Positions 51,684 through 64,000 of a stretch of 64,000 nucleotides of DNA are shown piece after piece; the first letter of the stretch is position 1; every line of letters begins with the position of its first letter. This DNA comes from Letharia columbiana (Eukaryota; Ascomycota; Lecanoromycetes; Lecanorales; Parmeliaceae), in the NCBI RefSeq assembly GCF_014066305.1, contig NW_023501039.1:1302001-1366000 (forward strand). Reading direction: 5' to 3'. Both the position numbers and the translations under genes were made by a program. The notes beneath the pieces are model-generated. The model saw only the letters and a program-made list of their open reading frames with translations, made no database searches and had not been told where the DNA came from.

Positions 51684-54600
51684 TCAATTGGCCGGGGGAC
51701 GTCGGCCAGAACTTTTCTCCTCGATATCCTTGACCTTATTCAGGAACTTTCTCCACCCTGTATCTTTCTTCTCCGAATACGCCTCAATGCCACTATAACC
51801 CTGGGAAGCGGGCCTCGATGAATTCTTAGGCGGCTCTTCTTCATATTCCTCGCTCTCGGAGCCGCCACTCTCAGGATACCCTGGGGCGCCAGTCTGGACA
51901 CTCGTATGAGCGTCGGCGGAGCTCGGCGGGTTAATCCCACCGTTCGCTGAGGAGCTGTTGGCACGCGCCATAGGACCAACACCCAGCATGCGGTCGACCT
52001 TACTCGGCTTGCGTTGGTACCCGCTGTTCGGATTTGGGGGACTCGCATCAAGATGCTGGTGATAATCAACAGAATCATACCGTGCCTCGTCATAATCAGA
52101 ATTAACGAACTGGCCTTGCTGCTGACCCAGCTCTCCATATTGCCTTTTCTGCCTTGGCGGCATCGAGAAGGGTTTCTGTTTTGTTTGTCCAATCTGCTGG
52201 TTACGATCTTCGAAATCTCTTTGCCTCTGGGGCCGCTGATCGCCATATTCCCGTTCGAGAGGGGGCGTCTGATCTCGATACTGCCTCCTTTGGGAGACTC
52301 CAAAGCTCCATCGTCGAGGTTTGACTGGTTCAGTTTCTGCCTCGTCCTCATCCTCATCCTCAGTCTCACCCTCGCTCCCACTTGGTGTTAGGCTGTCTTG
52401 CCGACCCCAGTTGCTCCGACCTTGACTGCCGGCCAGAGTGTTTCTCCTGGTACCTCTGATACTGTTAAGCCGAGATAAAAGGCCCTTCTTCTTATACGTC
52501 TCGGTATTGACGTCTCCTTCTCCTTCGTACCAAAGTGCTGGAATTAGAAGCCGGTAAGGAACGGTGATACCTGCTGGATCTTTCTGGTTGACTTCACAGT
52601 TCAAGACTAGATCCAGTCCATGCTCAAGATTGATGTGACCTGTCATGTCATCCAGGTCTCCTCCTTTCGCTGCAGCTTTCTCGCTCATGTTGGTCGGACG
52701 GCGGTGGAAATTGCCGGGACGTGGAAGAGGGGCGGAGCTATGGCGTTGATCGCCATTGCCGCTGATGGTGACAGCTCTTTGAGGTATTTTGGGCTGAGGA
52801 GGGAAGTAGCCATCAGGCGGAGGCGAGGATGAAGAATCTCCAGTGTCGTACTTGTTTGAAGGCGGAAAGTCGTTGCTTGGCGGTGGCCCACGACCTGAGA
52901 GTCGGCGAATGAGATTGCCAGGTTTTACATCACCCCTTGTTAATGATAGGGTCCTTTGAAGGCGAGTTGGAGGGGGCGGAGACTCGTCGCTCGGGGTTTG
53001 CGGCTCCGACTGAGGTGGTGTTGGTGGAGGTGTGGAGCCTGGATAGTACTCTCTAATTGAGCACCAATTTCTTCGTGGCAAAAGCCTTTTGTTATTTCTT
53101 AGCTTGCCATTCACATCATGGATAAACATTGGAATCATGTCCTCATCGGTGTCACCGTCGAGATGGTGAGTCTTGTTACGCTTGTTGAGAATATCGGCCA
53201 TATTGTTCGGTGGAGGCGTATTGACGATGGCAGATGAGATGACATTGGCCATGTAGCGATGGTCTCGGTCCTTTGGTATCTTCAGCTTAGGATTTGAGTA
53301 GAATTGGCCGACCGCTGCTAGATGAACATCACCACTAGTCGCTCGTTAGTATCGAAGAAACTCCCAAAGCTGTTCTTTGAAACTTACCCAAGGATTGTCA
53401 CCCTTACCGACTTTTCTGCAGCCAGTTCCTGAAGCTCCTGGACAAACCAGTTCCTCTCTTGTTTGTGATTCTTCGCGGTCCAGTGATCGTCCAGATCATC
53501 TAAGATCTCCACGCCGCCGTCGAATTTGTTAAGGAAGCCTCCGAGCATACCAGCTCGGCCTAGGGCTTTGACAGGGTCCATCACTCTGCTTGTGATCAAG
53601 TTCTCGAGCCAAACTAATCTTGGATAGGCGATAGGTACACCGAGCACCACGACAAGATGTTTCGTTTCACCCTCAACGATCTCTCTTCGGCACCTATCCA
53701 ACACTATCTGATATGTAGCCTCGCTTAGGATTTCTTCTCTCTGTGCTGGATTAGCACAATCACGGGATTTCGTTGTCTGATCTTCCACTTACTGTTCGCT
53801 CTGTGCGACAATCAAGAGCAAGAAGCGCGACATTCTTCCCAAGAGAAACAAAAACACTCCTACTAGGCTCGTTGATATAAGGCCCAGGTGCAGATCCCAT
53901 GAGCCAACTTGGCTCATCAGCGGGCCCTTCGTCTGGAACACTTTGGTGCTGAAACAGCATATAGTACTTGAACGCTACAGCTCCGAGACCGCAAAATACT
54001 GGCGTGCTCATAAAGTGATGCGGGTAGGAACCAAAACCATCGATGATATCTGCGGAAAGGTTATTAGCCACCGATCATTCGTCATATAAGTCCGTTGCAG
54101 TGTCAGACGCCATCACATCGAACACGTGGATGGCGCAGTGAGATCTGCCAGATGAGAGGTCTGCTCCGATCACAAACGTACCATGATCATCCCACATGTT
54201 TACCATTGGGATTTGGGAACTGGCCATGCCGAAAAGACCTTGAGAGAACCACATAGAGTACCTTTCCAGATAGAAAGTCTCGAGTTCCTCATGCATCGAC
54301 GGCGAAAAGTCAGCTTCATGTTTGTGATGTGGATTCTTGATCTCGAGCCAATTCCGAAAAAGTGGGCTTTGGCTCATGACAGCATCGTTGTAAATCTGGT
54401 CCCCTCCACCAATCATGACATGGAACGGTCGTGTCTGATGGCAATTGAGCACATCTCGCCAGAGAGGGTCAGGCCCAGAGAAGTTATCCGGGCTGTTCCT
54501 TTATAAGCATGAATCCTTTCACTAGATGTCCAGACTTACTTGACGCTCATACTAAAACCGTTGCAGCTATGGAACATCACGTTCATTGATTGGCCTCTTC

Positions 54601-57385
54601 CGGGTATCCAGAATCCCACAGACGGCGAGCCATTGATACTGTAAGCAACGCGAGTTTGTTGTACACTCAGCTCGACTTCCAGATTAAAACGCCAGAAGGT
54701 AACACCACGCTCTGCATGGAGTCGAACACCCCTGACTTGTTGACCTCTCTTTGGTGCCCTCTCCCCACGACCTCCAATCTTGGGATTCGTTTGCGATGTT
54801 CCATTACTACGTCCTGGATGGAAGTCGGGAGTACCATAAGCTGTCGGAACCGCAGCAGTACGGAATTCCTCGAAAAGCCCGTCATCATCTTCAAGACGCG
54901 ACAAGTCCACGCCTTGCTCGAGATCGTCTACAGGCTTGACGTATACGGTCTTTCCACTTCTTGACAATTTAGGCAAGCCCGCTATAGGATCCATATATTC
55001 AGCAGGTAACTCGTGACCGTCTTCGGCATCAATATGTTGCGGTGGTGGAGGCAAGAGATCCATTGCTTCTGGGAATAGGCGCAAAGTTGGTGCAGGATCA
55101 TATGATGAGTCGGCATCCGCTGTGACGATCATGACGCTACCTCTCCATGCCTCGCGTTCGCTGCTGGATGGGCCACTTCTAGTCTGCATCTGCAGTCTGT
55201 CTCTCTTCAGGCCTGTGTAGCGCAAGAGAGGACCACATTTCAGGTAGAGTGGTGGATCAAAGGTAGCGAGTGCTGGAGCTGGCCGTATGCGGACAGACCG
55301 CATACTCAAAGTTAGCTCTTTGCTCAAGTATGGCTCGCAAATATGTTCAAAGTGTGCAGGGTCGTGATCAGCAAGATTGGTACATGAGTAAGAGTACACA
55401 GACGAAAGACCTGAAAGCTGCTCATTCTTTGTACGATGGAGAAAGTGGGACACATGACTTTCATAAGGCGATCCCGAGTGGTTTCTGACCCTCCGAAATT
55501 GCTCGTGCCCCACATATTGCCTTGTACGAATTGTGCGTTCGTTTGAGGGCGACTCTGCAGATCTTGTTGTCTGACTAGAAATGGAACCTGGTATCTTACC
55601 GTTGTTGTCCTGATAGTCTCTTTGGAGAGGTTGTGCCTGTCTTGCTCTTCCCGATTTGCGGCGACTGTCAGACCTGCTCTCTTCCCACCACGTATCCCCT
55701 TTATCTTTTGACTCTTTCCCGGAAACAAAATCAGCAGCCGAGAGTCTTGCTGTACCTCCTTGCTTCCACTCGTCAAGATTTCTTGGCCTAGCATTGGGCT
55801 GTTCGTACGCACTGGCAGTGTGGTTGTGACCTCGATGCAAGATGGTGGAGAGGTGATGTTTTCGATCTGCGTGACCCTCGATCACTCCCTGCGACCCACT
55901 GCCAAATCCCACGATCTGTCTGGCCTGGATACCAGCAGCAGTTTGTGGAGGTATTCCGTATTTTGTAGCCTGCCCTTGGTCCTGTACAGTATGCCGTGGT
56001 ACAGGGTCTGGTGCGCCTCCATAAGTTGCGGCTGACGCATCTTCATTCAATCTCTCCACTCTACTATTGTACAGCTCCTTTTGTTCTGTGGGTACGTCTC
56101 TGGACGGCGTCCGTTTTCCCACCGTTACTGCGTCTCGACGAAATTTGTCTCTCCGAGCAGCACGTTCTTGATCTGATCTTGCCAATGCTTCCGTTCCCCA
56201 ACTTCTCCTGTGACTGCGCGAGTCTGCCTTGTCCATATCGCTAGAGTAGGCATCAAGATCTTCAGTATCCTCTTCGCCTTGGAATCTCACGCCTCGTCCT
56301 TGGTGCTGGTCGGACTGGGGCGTCTCGGTCGATCTTGTAGATGTCTTGCCGGTACGATTTGAAGACAAAGGCTGGTAGGAGTCAGAATATATCCTTCCTG
56401 AAGTTCGTTGTGGTTGTGATTCGCGAACCGGTTGTTCTCTGTGCCCGTCAGGCCAATTGACTTCAGTCTGGTCAGGAAATCTTCGTGATTTAGCAGCACC
56501 AGTATATCTAGAAACACGTCTTGATGTGCTCCGATCCGCGGCAAAGTCACTTTCTCGACCAGAGTCGTGCTGCCTGTTGCGGGCCTGAGATTCTCGAAGC
56601 TTTCGTTCAGCAGCCTCTACACGTGCTCGTTTCTTTTCTTTGCTGGTAAGCTCGACCTCGAGTTTCTGCAACGGCGAATGCTCTGGCGCCCACTCTCTTC
56701 CTTGTGGTTGCGCTACACTGGCTGGAGCACGTCTAGCACTCGGCTGGGTAGCAGGAGACAGAGTTTCTGGGGTTTTCTGAGCTGTTGCTGAGCTGCTTTT
56801 TCGACTTGGAGGATTGCCACTTCTAGATTCGAATTGTCGTGGGCTTGCTGGATTTGAGAACCGCCTGGGTGATATAGGACCGTTAGGGGGAGGGTATGAG
56901 TCTCTTTTGTGCTTCTGGATTTCTGAGTATAATCCACCAATGGGACGATTGAGACTTCCTCGTCTCTCTGGCCGTGCTGGCTGAGGGAGGGGCTCAGGGT
57001 TGAGATCTGGTGGTTCTGCGGGTAGTGACTTTCCGGTCAGAACACGCGCTCGCTCTGCAAAAGAGGCTGGAAAGTTGCCTTCGGGTGGGCTGTAGGTCTC
57101 GGTGCCATGTGGAGGACGGTACGAAACAGGTGGTGCTTTCGGTACTTCGGGAGCAGGAGGTTGTGGAAAGTTCTCGATTGGTGTCCTTCCAGGTCCAGTC
57201 CCAGTTGGCCTTCGCCTTTTGGAGGTCGTCCTTGCCAAACCATTGGTTGGAGGGGATCGATCCCCGCTTTGCGACGAAGGCAGGGACGATTGGAGTGGGA
57301 GATTTGGATTAACCCTCAACGGGCCCTGATTTAATTCTGTGCCTGCATCGTACAGTCGCTGCATTTGCATGCGCTGTGTCTCCAT
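51684..57385 (-). CDS. Giant PhoD-like metallophosphatase with long disordered N- and C-termini
   Basis: Five exons read 57385-54540, 54492-54182, 54049-53793, 53740-53388 and 53334-51684, giving 1805 residues. The PhoD-like fold hydrolyses phosphoesters with a metal centre. Catalytic-domain landmarks, all restored by the chosen splice sites: GFSMSVNPDNFSGPDPLWRD at the first join, VMIGGGDQIYND (metal-binding Asp), NMWDDHDIIDGFGSYPHHF at the second, LLALDCRTERT, HLVVVLGVPIAYPRL, DDHWTAKNHKQERNW, and GGDVHLAAVGQFY (metal-binding Asp and His). About 700 N-terminal residues are Arg/Ser/Pro-rich and disordered with possible coiled coil (KEKKRARVEAAERKLRESQA), and about 450 C-terminal residues are Ser/Pro-rich. 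Similar long proteins occur across Pezizomycotina, but substrate and location are unknown. Introns are 47, 132, 52 and 53 nt. The ATG at 57385 opens a frame without upstream alternatives. Confidence 0.88.
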
Positions 57386-58187
57386 GGTTTTGTCCTGAGG
57401 GTTGATAAGAATGGAGAAATCAAACGCTCATCATTCGAGGCGCATGGAGGTTGAGCTCTCGAGTAAATGAATGTAGATTGCTCAGGTCGAAAAAAAGAGG
57501 GTCATTATGGCAATGATGTTTGATAGGTCAAAGATTGATGTATACACATCTTCATAGCTAACTGGCCACATATGTCCGGCACACTGAAATGGAAAAAGCG
57601 AAAGCAGAAGAAAAGCTACCAAAGTAAACAGGAGCTCTCGTCACATTGGTGACATGGCTGGAGAATCAAGGTTAGCACTTTAAGCCAGTCGCCAAGCTTC
57701 CAGCCCCCAATCAAATCCACCGGCCCGCCAACCGAGCTCCATCGTGGCAGCCACTGGCAGGCTTCAGGCGGGCCTCCAGGCTCCCGTTCCCCCTCTGGCG
57801 CGAACCCCCCAGTCACCTCTTATAGGGCTGCAGCCGCAGCCGCAGGTGCAGTCAAAGTTAAAGTAAAGTAAGTTGACAAGGTATTCACAGAGGACTATCG
57901 CCCTCCTCGCACGACCTAATCATCATAATATCCTACACAAAACTAGGGCTTGTTCTTCAGTGCAGCGTGCGGTCACATTCTGCACATCTTTCGTTACAAT
58001 TGGCGTTGATGGTAGTCGACTCACTCGCAGCTTGACAAAGAGCATTGTCTCCAAGTCACACCCATTTTGCACTTCTCGAAGCATCTCGTATCCAATCTTG
58101 ATTGAGGAATTTTTAACGGCTCTCCACCGTTCACAGCAACCCCATTCCTGTTTCATGGCGCTTCTGTGAAGCCTTTGTTTTCAGATT
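57386..58187. promoter_or_regulatory. Divergent promoter region of the PhoD-like gene and KEX2
   Basis: This is 802 bp between two divergent starts. It has a short cagccgcag repeat near 57828-57845 followed by a taaagtaaag element near 57855 that also occurs in the SNT2/HELQ promoter (near 24942). No gene is supported. Confidence 0.4.
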
Positions 58188-60817
58188 ATGCTGCTTCCGA
58201 AATGCCTAGGGTTGCTGGCATTAGTATGCCTCTCCTCGGCAGCAACTCCACGCGTTCGCACCCACGAAACCCACGACTACTATGCCCTTCATCTCCGATC
58301 CGATGCCTCGCCTCAACAGGTTGCGTCAGCTCTTGGCCTTGATTATGAAGGCAAGCTAGGAGAGCTCCCGGATCACCACACCTTTTCCTCGCCCCGCCGT
58401 AGAAGGCATGCAGCGGATGCTATACTCGAAGACCTACGACGGCGGCGGCGGAGACGAGACTTGACTGGACTTGGTGCTTTGCAAGGAGTTTTATGGTCGC
58501 AAAAGCAGAAGACTAAGGCTCGCATGGTGAAGAGAAACGTCCTGCCTCCCATACCACATCGGGCGCCCCCTGTCCCTGGAAGTAAGGAAGGTGCAAAGCC
58601 TGCTTCTGTCGCAGATGTACCTGTGAATACAGAGCCTGTCGCGAACCCAGAAGCTGTGACCCAGAGGACAGACCTGGCAAGGGAACTCAGTATCGAAGAC
58701 CCCATATTCAATGAGCAATGGCATTTGTTCAATACCATACAGCTTGGCCACGATATAAATGTTACTGGTGTATGGAAACAGGGCATCACCGGCGAAGGTG
58801 CCACTGCCGTTATGGTCGATGATGGTATTGATATGTACAGCGACGATTTGAAGGATAATTACTTTGCTCAAGGATCGTACGATTTCAACGAACAAACGGA
58901 TGAACCCAAACCAAGACTCAAAGATGACAGACATGGCACAAGATGCGCTGGGGAGATTGCTGCTGTCAAAAACGGGGTCTGCGGTGTGGGCGTGGCCTAC
59001 AGTGCCCGGATTGGGGGTCTCCGGATTCTTTCGAAGATCATCACAGACGAAGATGAAGCATCGGCGATGAACTATGCGTATCAGGACAATCAGATATACT
59101 CCTGCTCATGGGGTCCTCCAGATGATGGACGGTCAATGGATGCTCCGGGTATCCTGATTAGAAAGGCTGTAGTAAACGCCATTCAAAAGGGACGACAAGG
59201 AAAGGGAAACATCTATGTCTTCGCCGCGGGAAACGGTCGCGGATCTGGGGATAATTGCAATTTTGATGGATATACGAATAGTATCTACACGATTACCGTC
59301 GGAGGTATTGACAGAAAAGGTAAACAAACATATTACTCGGAACACTGTTCCGCTCAGCTGGTAGTCACCTACAGCAGTGGCAGCGGGGATGCCATACATA
59401 CTACGGATGTGGGCGTCAATCAGTGCTACGCGAACCATGGTGGCACTTCCGCTGCTGCGCCACTGGGTGCTGGTATATTCGCCTTGGCATTGTCAGCTCG
59501 ACCAGAGCTCACTTGGCGGGATTTGCAACAAATTCTCGTCCTGACTTCGGTTCCAATCAACGAGGATGAAGACTGGGATACAACCTACATTGGGAGGAAG
59601 TTTAGCCATGCCTACGGCTATGGCAAATTAGACGCATACGCTGTTGTTGAGAAGGCCAAAACCATCGATCTCCTTAAGCCACAAGCATGGTTGAATTCGC
59701 CATGGATGCACGTCAAACACCCCATCCCTCAGGGAGTAGAGGGGCTAATAAGCACATTTGACGTCACCGAAGACCAAATGAAGAAAGCCAACCTGGAAAG
59801 AGTCGAACATGTCACTGTCACTATGAACATTGAACATACCCGCCGTGGCGACCTCAGCGTCGAGCTCCGAAGCCCTGCAAATCTGGTCAGCCACTTAAGT
59901 GTAACACGCCGCTTAGACGACGCAAAACAAGGTTACGTTGACTGGACTTTCATGTCTGTAGCCCATTGGTAAGCTCGCATTCTGCCTCCACTCCAAGACC
60001 TCCAAATCAATTGACATAATCTAGGGGAGAACCCGGCATCGGCAAATGGAGCGTTGTCGTCAAAGACACCGAAGTAAACGAGCATAATGGTTCCTTCACT
60101 GACTGGAAATTGACTCTTTGGGGCGAATGTGTCGATCCTTCATCTCAGGAGCTCCTCCCTATGCCCAAGGAGGACGATGATGATGATCACGATGTCATGA
60201 CCGCCTCTCCATCGTTCGTGAGCGTCGCTCCTGTCACCGGCGAAACCGACCTCCCCGCAAACCCGACTGACCACCAACACCGCCCCGTAAACGCAAAACC
60301 CACAGGTAAAGCAAAACCCACAAGCTCAGATCATCAGACAACAACCACTCCATCTGTATCTGTATCTGCATCGGCATCTGCATCTGTATCTGCTACCGTA
60401 ACCAGTCTTCCCTCAGAACCACCCGAAGAAGACACAGAGTCTTCCCATTTCCTCCCCCATTACTTTCCAACTTTCGGCGTCAGCAAGCGCACCCAATTCT
60501 GGATCTACGGCGCCTTCGCCATCATCGTACTTTTCTGCGCCGGTCTCGGCACGTACTTTTTCGTCCAGCGCCGTAAGCGTAGGAGAAGCGAGAGGGAGGA
60601 CTACGAGTTTGAAGTGCTGGATGATGAGGATGTGGCGCTGAATGGTGGCGTGAGTGGGAAGAAGAAGGGGAGAAGGGCGGGAGAGCTATATGATGCATTT
60701 GCGGGGGAGAGCGATGAGGAGGGGCTGTTGAGTGATGAGGATGATGAAGGGTATAGGGATGAGGGACCGGCTGAGAGAGCGGCTGAGAGAGGGAAGGAAA
60801 GCAGAGATGAGAAGTGA
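58188..60817 (+). CDS. KEX2: Kexin, late-Golgi proprotein convertase
   Basis: Two exons (58188-59968, 60025-60817) encode 857 residues. Kexin cleaves secretory precursors after Lys-Arg and Arg-Arg in the trans-Golgi. Seen: a signal peptide (1-19); a prodomain with very Arg-rich linkers, ending at the likely autoprocessing site Val-Lys-Arg (114-116); the subtilisin triad Asp211 (VMVDDGID), His249 (DDRHGTRCAGE) and Ser421 (HGGTSAAAP), with oxyanion Asn349 (AAGNGRGSGD); a P domain at about 490-640, split by the 56-nt intron after VAHW; a Ser/Thr/Pro-rich stalk with SVSASASAS repeats; a transmembrane helix (IYGAFAIIVLFCAGLGTYFF); and an acidic cytosolic tail containing YDAF- and EDYEFEV-like sequences that could serve in Golgi retention. 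Length and order match Aspergillus KexB. An extra roughly 60-residue linker follows the processing site. Confidence 0.95.
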
Positions 60818-61069
60818 GGGCTCTTTTGGATGGCAGCTTTTGTTGGGAGGTTGCAGAGTAATTTGGGGCTTGCATGGCGTGGAGTTCCTTTAGCATATTG
60901 ACATCAATAACAGAATTTTTCCATTCATTGCCATTTGCTTTACTTTCACCATGAGTATTGGTAAAGTATTATTAAGTATTCGTTGCCATATGTCATGATT
61001 CCCTCATGCGTTACTTCCTTTGCAAGGTACCTTACATAGGTATGTACAATCGTTACCCCATCACCCTCT

Positions 61070-62552
61070 TCACTCTTCCTCCGCCTCCATCTCCCTAATA
61101 TAACTCTCCCAAGTCTCCACCACTCCGGAATAGAATTCCACATGCTTATCCGCCAATGCTCCCAAACAATCCCTAAACTCGCTCGCCTTGATCCGCTCAA
61201 AATCCCCCACCTCCCTCACCACCTCTCCATCAAACGCCTCTGTCGTTCTTCTCGCATCTTCTACCTCACGCACTAGCTTTTCAATCTGCATTTCCAGTTT
61301 CCGCACCCTATCTCTTCTACTTACCTCATGATCTACTCCTCTCACATCTTCAATCTTCGAGCGTATGAAGCCGGTGGGACCTTGTGATGTATGGCCAGAA
61401 GAGGCAAGGGTGTCACGGTCATAGGATGCCTTGGTGAGGTATTCGGTCAGACCTTCGTAGTCGAGTTGTTTCTGCTCTCTGGATTTGAGTAGGGATTTTA
61501 ATGATGAGGTGTAGGCTTCCATGTCCCGTAAACTGCCCAGGTAGCTTTGGTCCGTATGTTCCTTCAGCGCCGTTATACCCTTGGCGATTTCTTCCACACC
61601 TTGGGCAAATGCATGTACTGGGCCTTCTACACCTGGTTCCAGAGCTCCTAGTTTCATGAATTGGATGCTCAGGTCTGTGTAATCAGATTCTAGATCTCCT
61701 TCTCTGCGAGCCAGGCGTGCTACTATACGGGAGACGTGTCCAAGATCTTCGTCGAGTTTGTCCGCTTTCTCCCGCACTTCGATGAATCGTTTATCCGGCT
61801 TGTGGACTTTAGAAAAGGCATTAACAAATGTGTCTGCGAAGTTGTCGAACACCGAAGTGCCTGATTCAGAGACGCTGATGCTGCGTTTAGGATGAGTCCG
61901 CATAGTTGAGTTCCAATCTGTGGATTCGAGGAAGATCATGAGCAGGGCGGCGCGGCGGAGTGTCGGGTGCAAGACGAGTCGTTTCAGGAAGCGGTGGAGG
62001 GAGTGAGCTCTTCGATGGGTAAAATCAGGCCCAAAGCGGTCGCCGCGGACGTATTCCATTTTGTGCTTGTCTGGGAGAGGGGGGACGGCACATTGAGGGT
62101 ATTCTCGGCAGAGCATCTTGTACAGGAAAACAAAGTCGGTGAAGCGGCGACGTACTTTGACGGTGGATTTCTGGAAAGAGGCGAAGTCGGTCTATAATCA
62201 CTTGTTAGCAAATACTTGATTCGTAGTTTGAGCAGTGGGCGCTTGGATATTGGAAATGGCAGAAACGTACCTTCGTGGTGACCATGTAGGAGACGTATGA
62301 GTCTTTCGTGCCATCGTTCTCCTTCAGAGGTGTATCCACTGTACAATCCAGTCTCCCATCACCTATGCCCGCAAGGTCCACAGGGTCTGCGTCTGCGCCT
62401 GCCTGTGCTGAGCTATGGCTTGCTTTCCTTTTACCGGTTGATTTTGCTCCATATGCAGTCTCGTCCGGTCGACTGGTTCCTGCAGTGGTGGGTCTTGAAC
62501 TGTCACTGTCCGGATCGTTCTGCCATGACACGCTGTCGAAATCGTTGTCCAT
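61070..62552 (-). CDS. SNX4: Sorting nexin Snx4/Atg24 (PX-BAR protein)
   Basis: Two exons (62552-62271, 62191-61070) encode 467 residues. Snx4 binds PI3P and forms tubular coats with Atg20/Snx41 for recycling from endosomes and for selective autophagy. Seen: a disordered N-terminus (1-75); a PX domain at about 80-205 with YMVTTKTDFASFQKS across the splice join, the PI3P-binding RRRFTDF and PPLPDKHKMEY motifs, and FLKRLVLHP; and a BAR-type helical region to the end (DKADSKL-like KADKLDEDLGHVSRIVARLA, then FRDCLGALADKHVEFYSGVV). The intron is 79 nt, phase 0, with GTACGT and TATAG. I chose the ATG at 62552; the frame upstream has no ATG and contains leader-like sequence. Length is typical of the family. 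Confidence 0.92.
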
Positions 62553-62689
62553 GAGTAGCCTTGGGAAGTGGAAAGCAGTTTTAGCTCTGTAAAGGGCGAC
62601 CGAAACGGGGCAGAGATTCAGATCTTGTTGCGGGGAAAGGAAGGGTAACAAAGATCAGTGCTGCCTTGAGTATGTAAGAGATATACATG

Positions 62690-64000
62690 CGAGCTTCTTT
62701 AAGTCTCTTAATTTATAAATAGAGTTATTTGGTAATATCGTATTCACTAGACGGAAATTACTCCTTTATATGTTTTATTTATTATATTTTTTAATGTAAT
62801 TTATTTTAATTTTATCGAGTACTTTATAAATATCTATATTGATCGTAGGATGCAATATTAATGTAGGTATATTTAATAAGATAATAAGGTATCGAACTAT
62901 ATAGGTGGAAAGGAGGTATAATATAGTAGGAGATGCCTCCGCCAAGGCTCGCTAGGCTATAGGAAGGGATATCAAGGATACGCTTGTAATACTACCCTTT
63001 ATTAAATTATATTCCATATTGGTGAGTGAAAAGGTAGAAAAATGGGTATGTATACACGCTTAATATCTGAAAAATGGTAAAGCAGTAAAGAAATAACCGT
63101 GTCTAGAATCTTTAGTGACCTTTCTTTAAGGGCGGTATTGTCGATAGTAGCTCTTCTTATCGTACTTACACGTCGTTGTCGTGATTTAGCGTATATAGAG
63201 AGTCTAGCTGGGAGGAAATCGATATAATATAGCGAAAATAAGGTCTATAGACGTGGGTAAATAATAGTAATTTTCGAATCCATATCTAGCGGGTGGAATA
63301 TCGGTGAAATAATACGACGTGATTAGTCGAGAGCTCTCGAATTAAACCGAGCCGTAAACGCTAAAACCCTATTCAATATCAGTAGTTTCTCCGTGGGGTG
63401 CCATACAACCGATACCGATAAAGGCTCCGCGGCGCGTGGTCCATAGATACGTCCTGCTTCGAAGATACTTGGTGTTATCGCAGGGCCTCGCCCTATATAA
63501 TATTATTTCCGATCGACTGGCCTGGGAATCGATTCTCGCCCTAAAAATAGGTATTGCGAGACTCTGTTTCATTTATTAAACGGGTGTCTGAATAGTTCTA
63601 AATCTCATCAGTCATTCTTTATAGGTAGGCTCTTCGAGATATCGCTTTAAAGTCGTCTACTGTCCTAGCATTTTCGAATTTATCGTCATCGCATTATATT
63701 AGATAATATTATTATCAGGCCTTTCCACTTAACCTTATACTTAGACGCTTAATTAATTTAAGATAAGTATTTTTTAATAACCTTTCGTTCGATCGTTAAT
63801 AGTATATATTTCGGCGAGAATTCCTATCCTAATAATAGATTATTTACTATAAGACTTAGAGATTATAAAGATATCGTTTCTTATGCTTAATAAAGTTTTG
63901 CGATAAGAGATTTCATAAAGCCTTAATCTTAATAGATTTCTCTTATAGTCTAATTTAAAGAGCATTAGATAATATTCTTCTATTTAAGACCGTTCGCCTA
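62690..64000. repeat. AT-rich, gene-free, RIP-like region at the right edge
   Basis: Composition changes sharply near 62700 to AT-rich sequence dense in TA steps (taatatta, attatattag, tataatat), without open frames of note. Excess TA with loss of CA/TG is the mark of repeat-induced point mutation in Pezizomycotina. GC-richer islands occur at 63360-63560. I cannot tell which repeat family it came from. Confidence 0.65.

Noticed and set aside
1..64000. CRISPR arrays, bacterial operons or a biosynthetic gene cluster
   Set aside because: The window is eukaryotic, with spliced single genes of housekeeping type. No repeat-spacer pattern and no polyketide, peptide or terpene synthase is present.

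Overview
This is a 64 kb nuclear segment from a filamentous ascomycete (Pezizomycotina; a dothideomycete is plausible, but the sequence alone does not settle the class). The evidence is short spliceosomal introns (about 45-156 nt) with CTAAC/CTGAC-like branch sites, a gene set typical of such fungi (kexin, Snt2, Bub2, Yth1, Wss1, a DUF1776 protein, an AGC-type carrier), a Ty3/Gypsy retrotransposon, and an AT-rich right end that looks RIP-mutated. I assembled exon structures by hand from reading frame, splice consensus and family alignment. Coordinates given as start-end span introns; exon limits are in the evidence text.

Left part (1-18.7 kb): a small conserved hypothetical protein, a Myb/SANT protein, the mitochondrial t6A enzyme Qri7, the aspartate/glutamate carrier Agc1, a HhH-GPD-like protein that diverges from the mitotic-exit checkpoint GAP Bub2 across a promoter rich in E2F/MBF-like sites, and a SulP sulfate permease. 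Centre (18.7-36.3 kb): the very large chromatin reader Snt2, divergent from a HELQ/Pol-theta-type helicase; a flavodoxin-fold quinone reductase of the Pst2/Ycp4 family; the GARP subunit Vps53; a secreted ten-cysteine protein; and an intracellular GH18 chitinase.

Right part (36.3-64 kb): a roughly 7 kb Ty3/Gypsy element on the minus strand with an intact pol frame and a frameshifted gag, bounded on both sides by kilobase-scale A/C homopolymer sequence that looks like an assembly artefact. It is followed by Yth1 (CPSF30), a DUF1776 protein, the DNA-protein crosslink protease Wss1, a giant PhoD-like phosphatase, kexin, sorting nexin Snx4, and an AT-rich, gene-free tail.

The most striking observation is in the Pst2/Ycp4-type gene at 28.6-29.9 kb. 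The normal 204-residue protein stops at TGA immediately followed by CTAG, which is the known high-readthrough context. The same frame then stays open for 89 codons and ends in a CaaX prenylation box (Cys-Val-Ile-Leu). A frame-preserving alternative splice acceptor inside the TGACTAG motif could give the same tail by splicing, and the upstream intron carries a 23-bp hairpin. One gene may therefore make both a soluble and a membrane-anchored flavodoxin. Other points of interest are a GC-AG intron in SNT2, a possible alternative C-terminal exon for the DUF1776 gene, and a shared cell-cycle-type promoter motif in front of DNA-repair and checkpoint genes.
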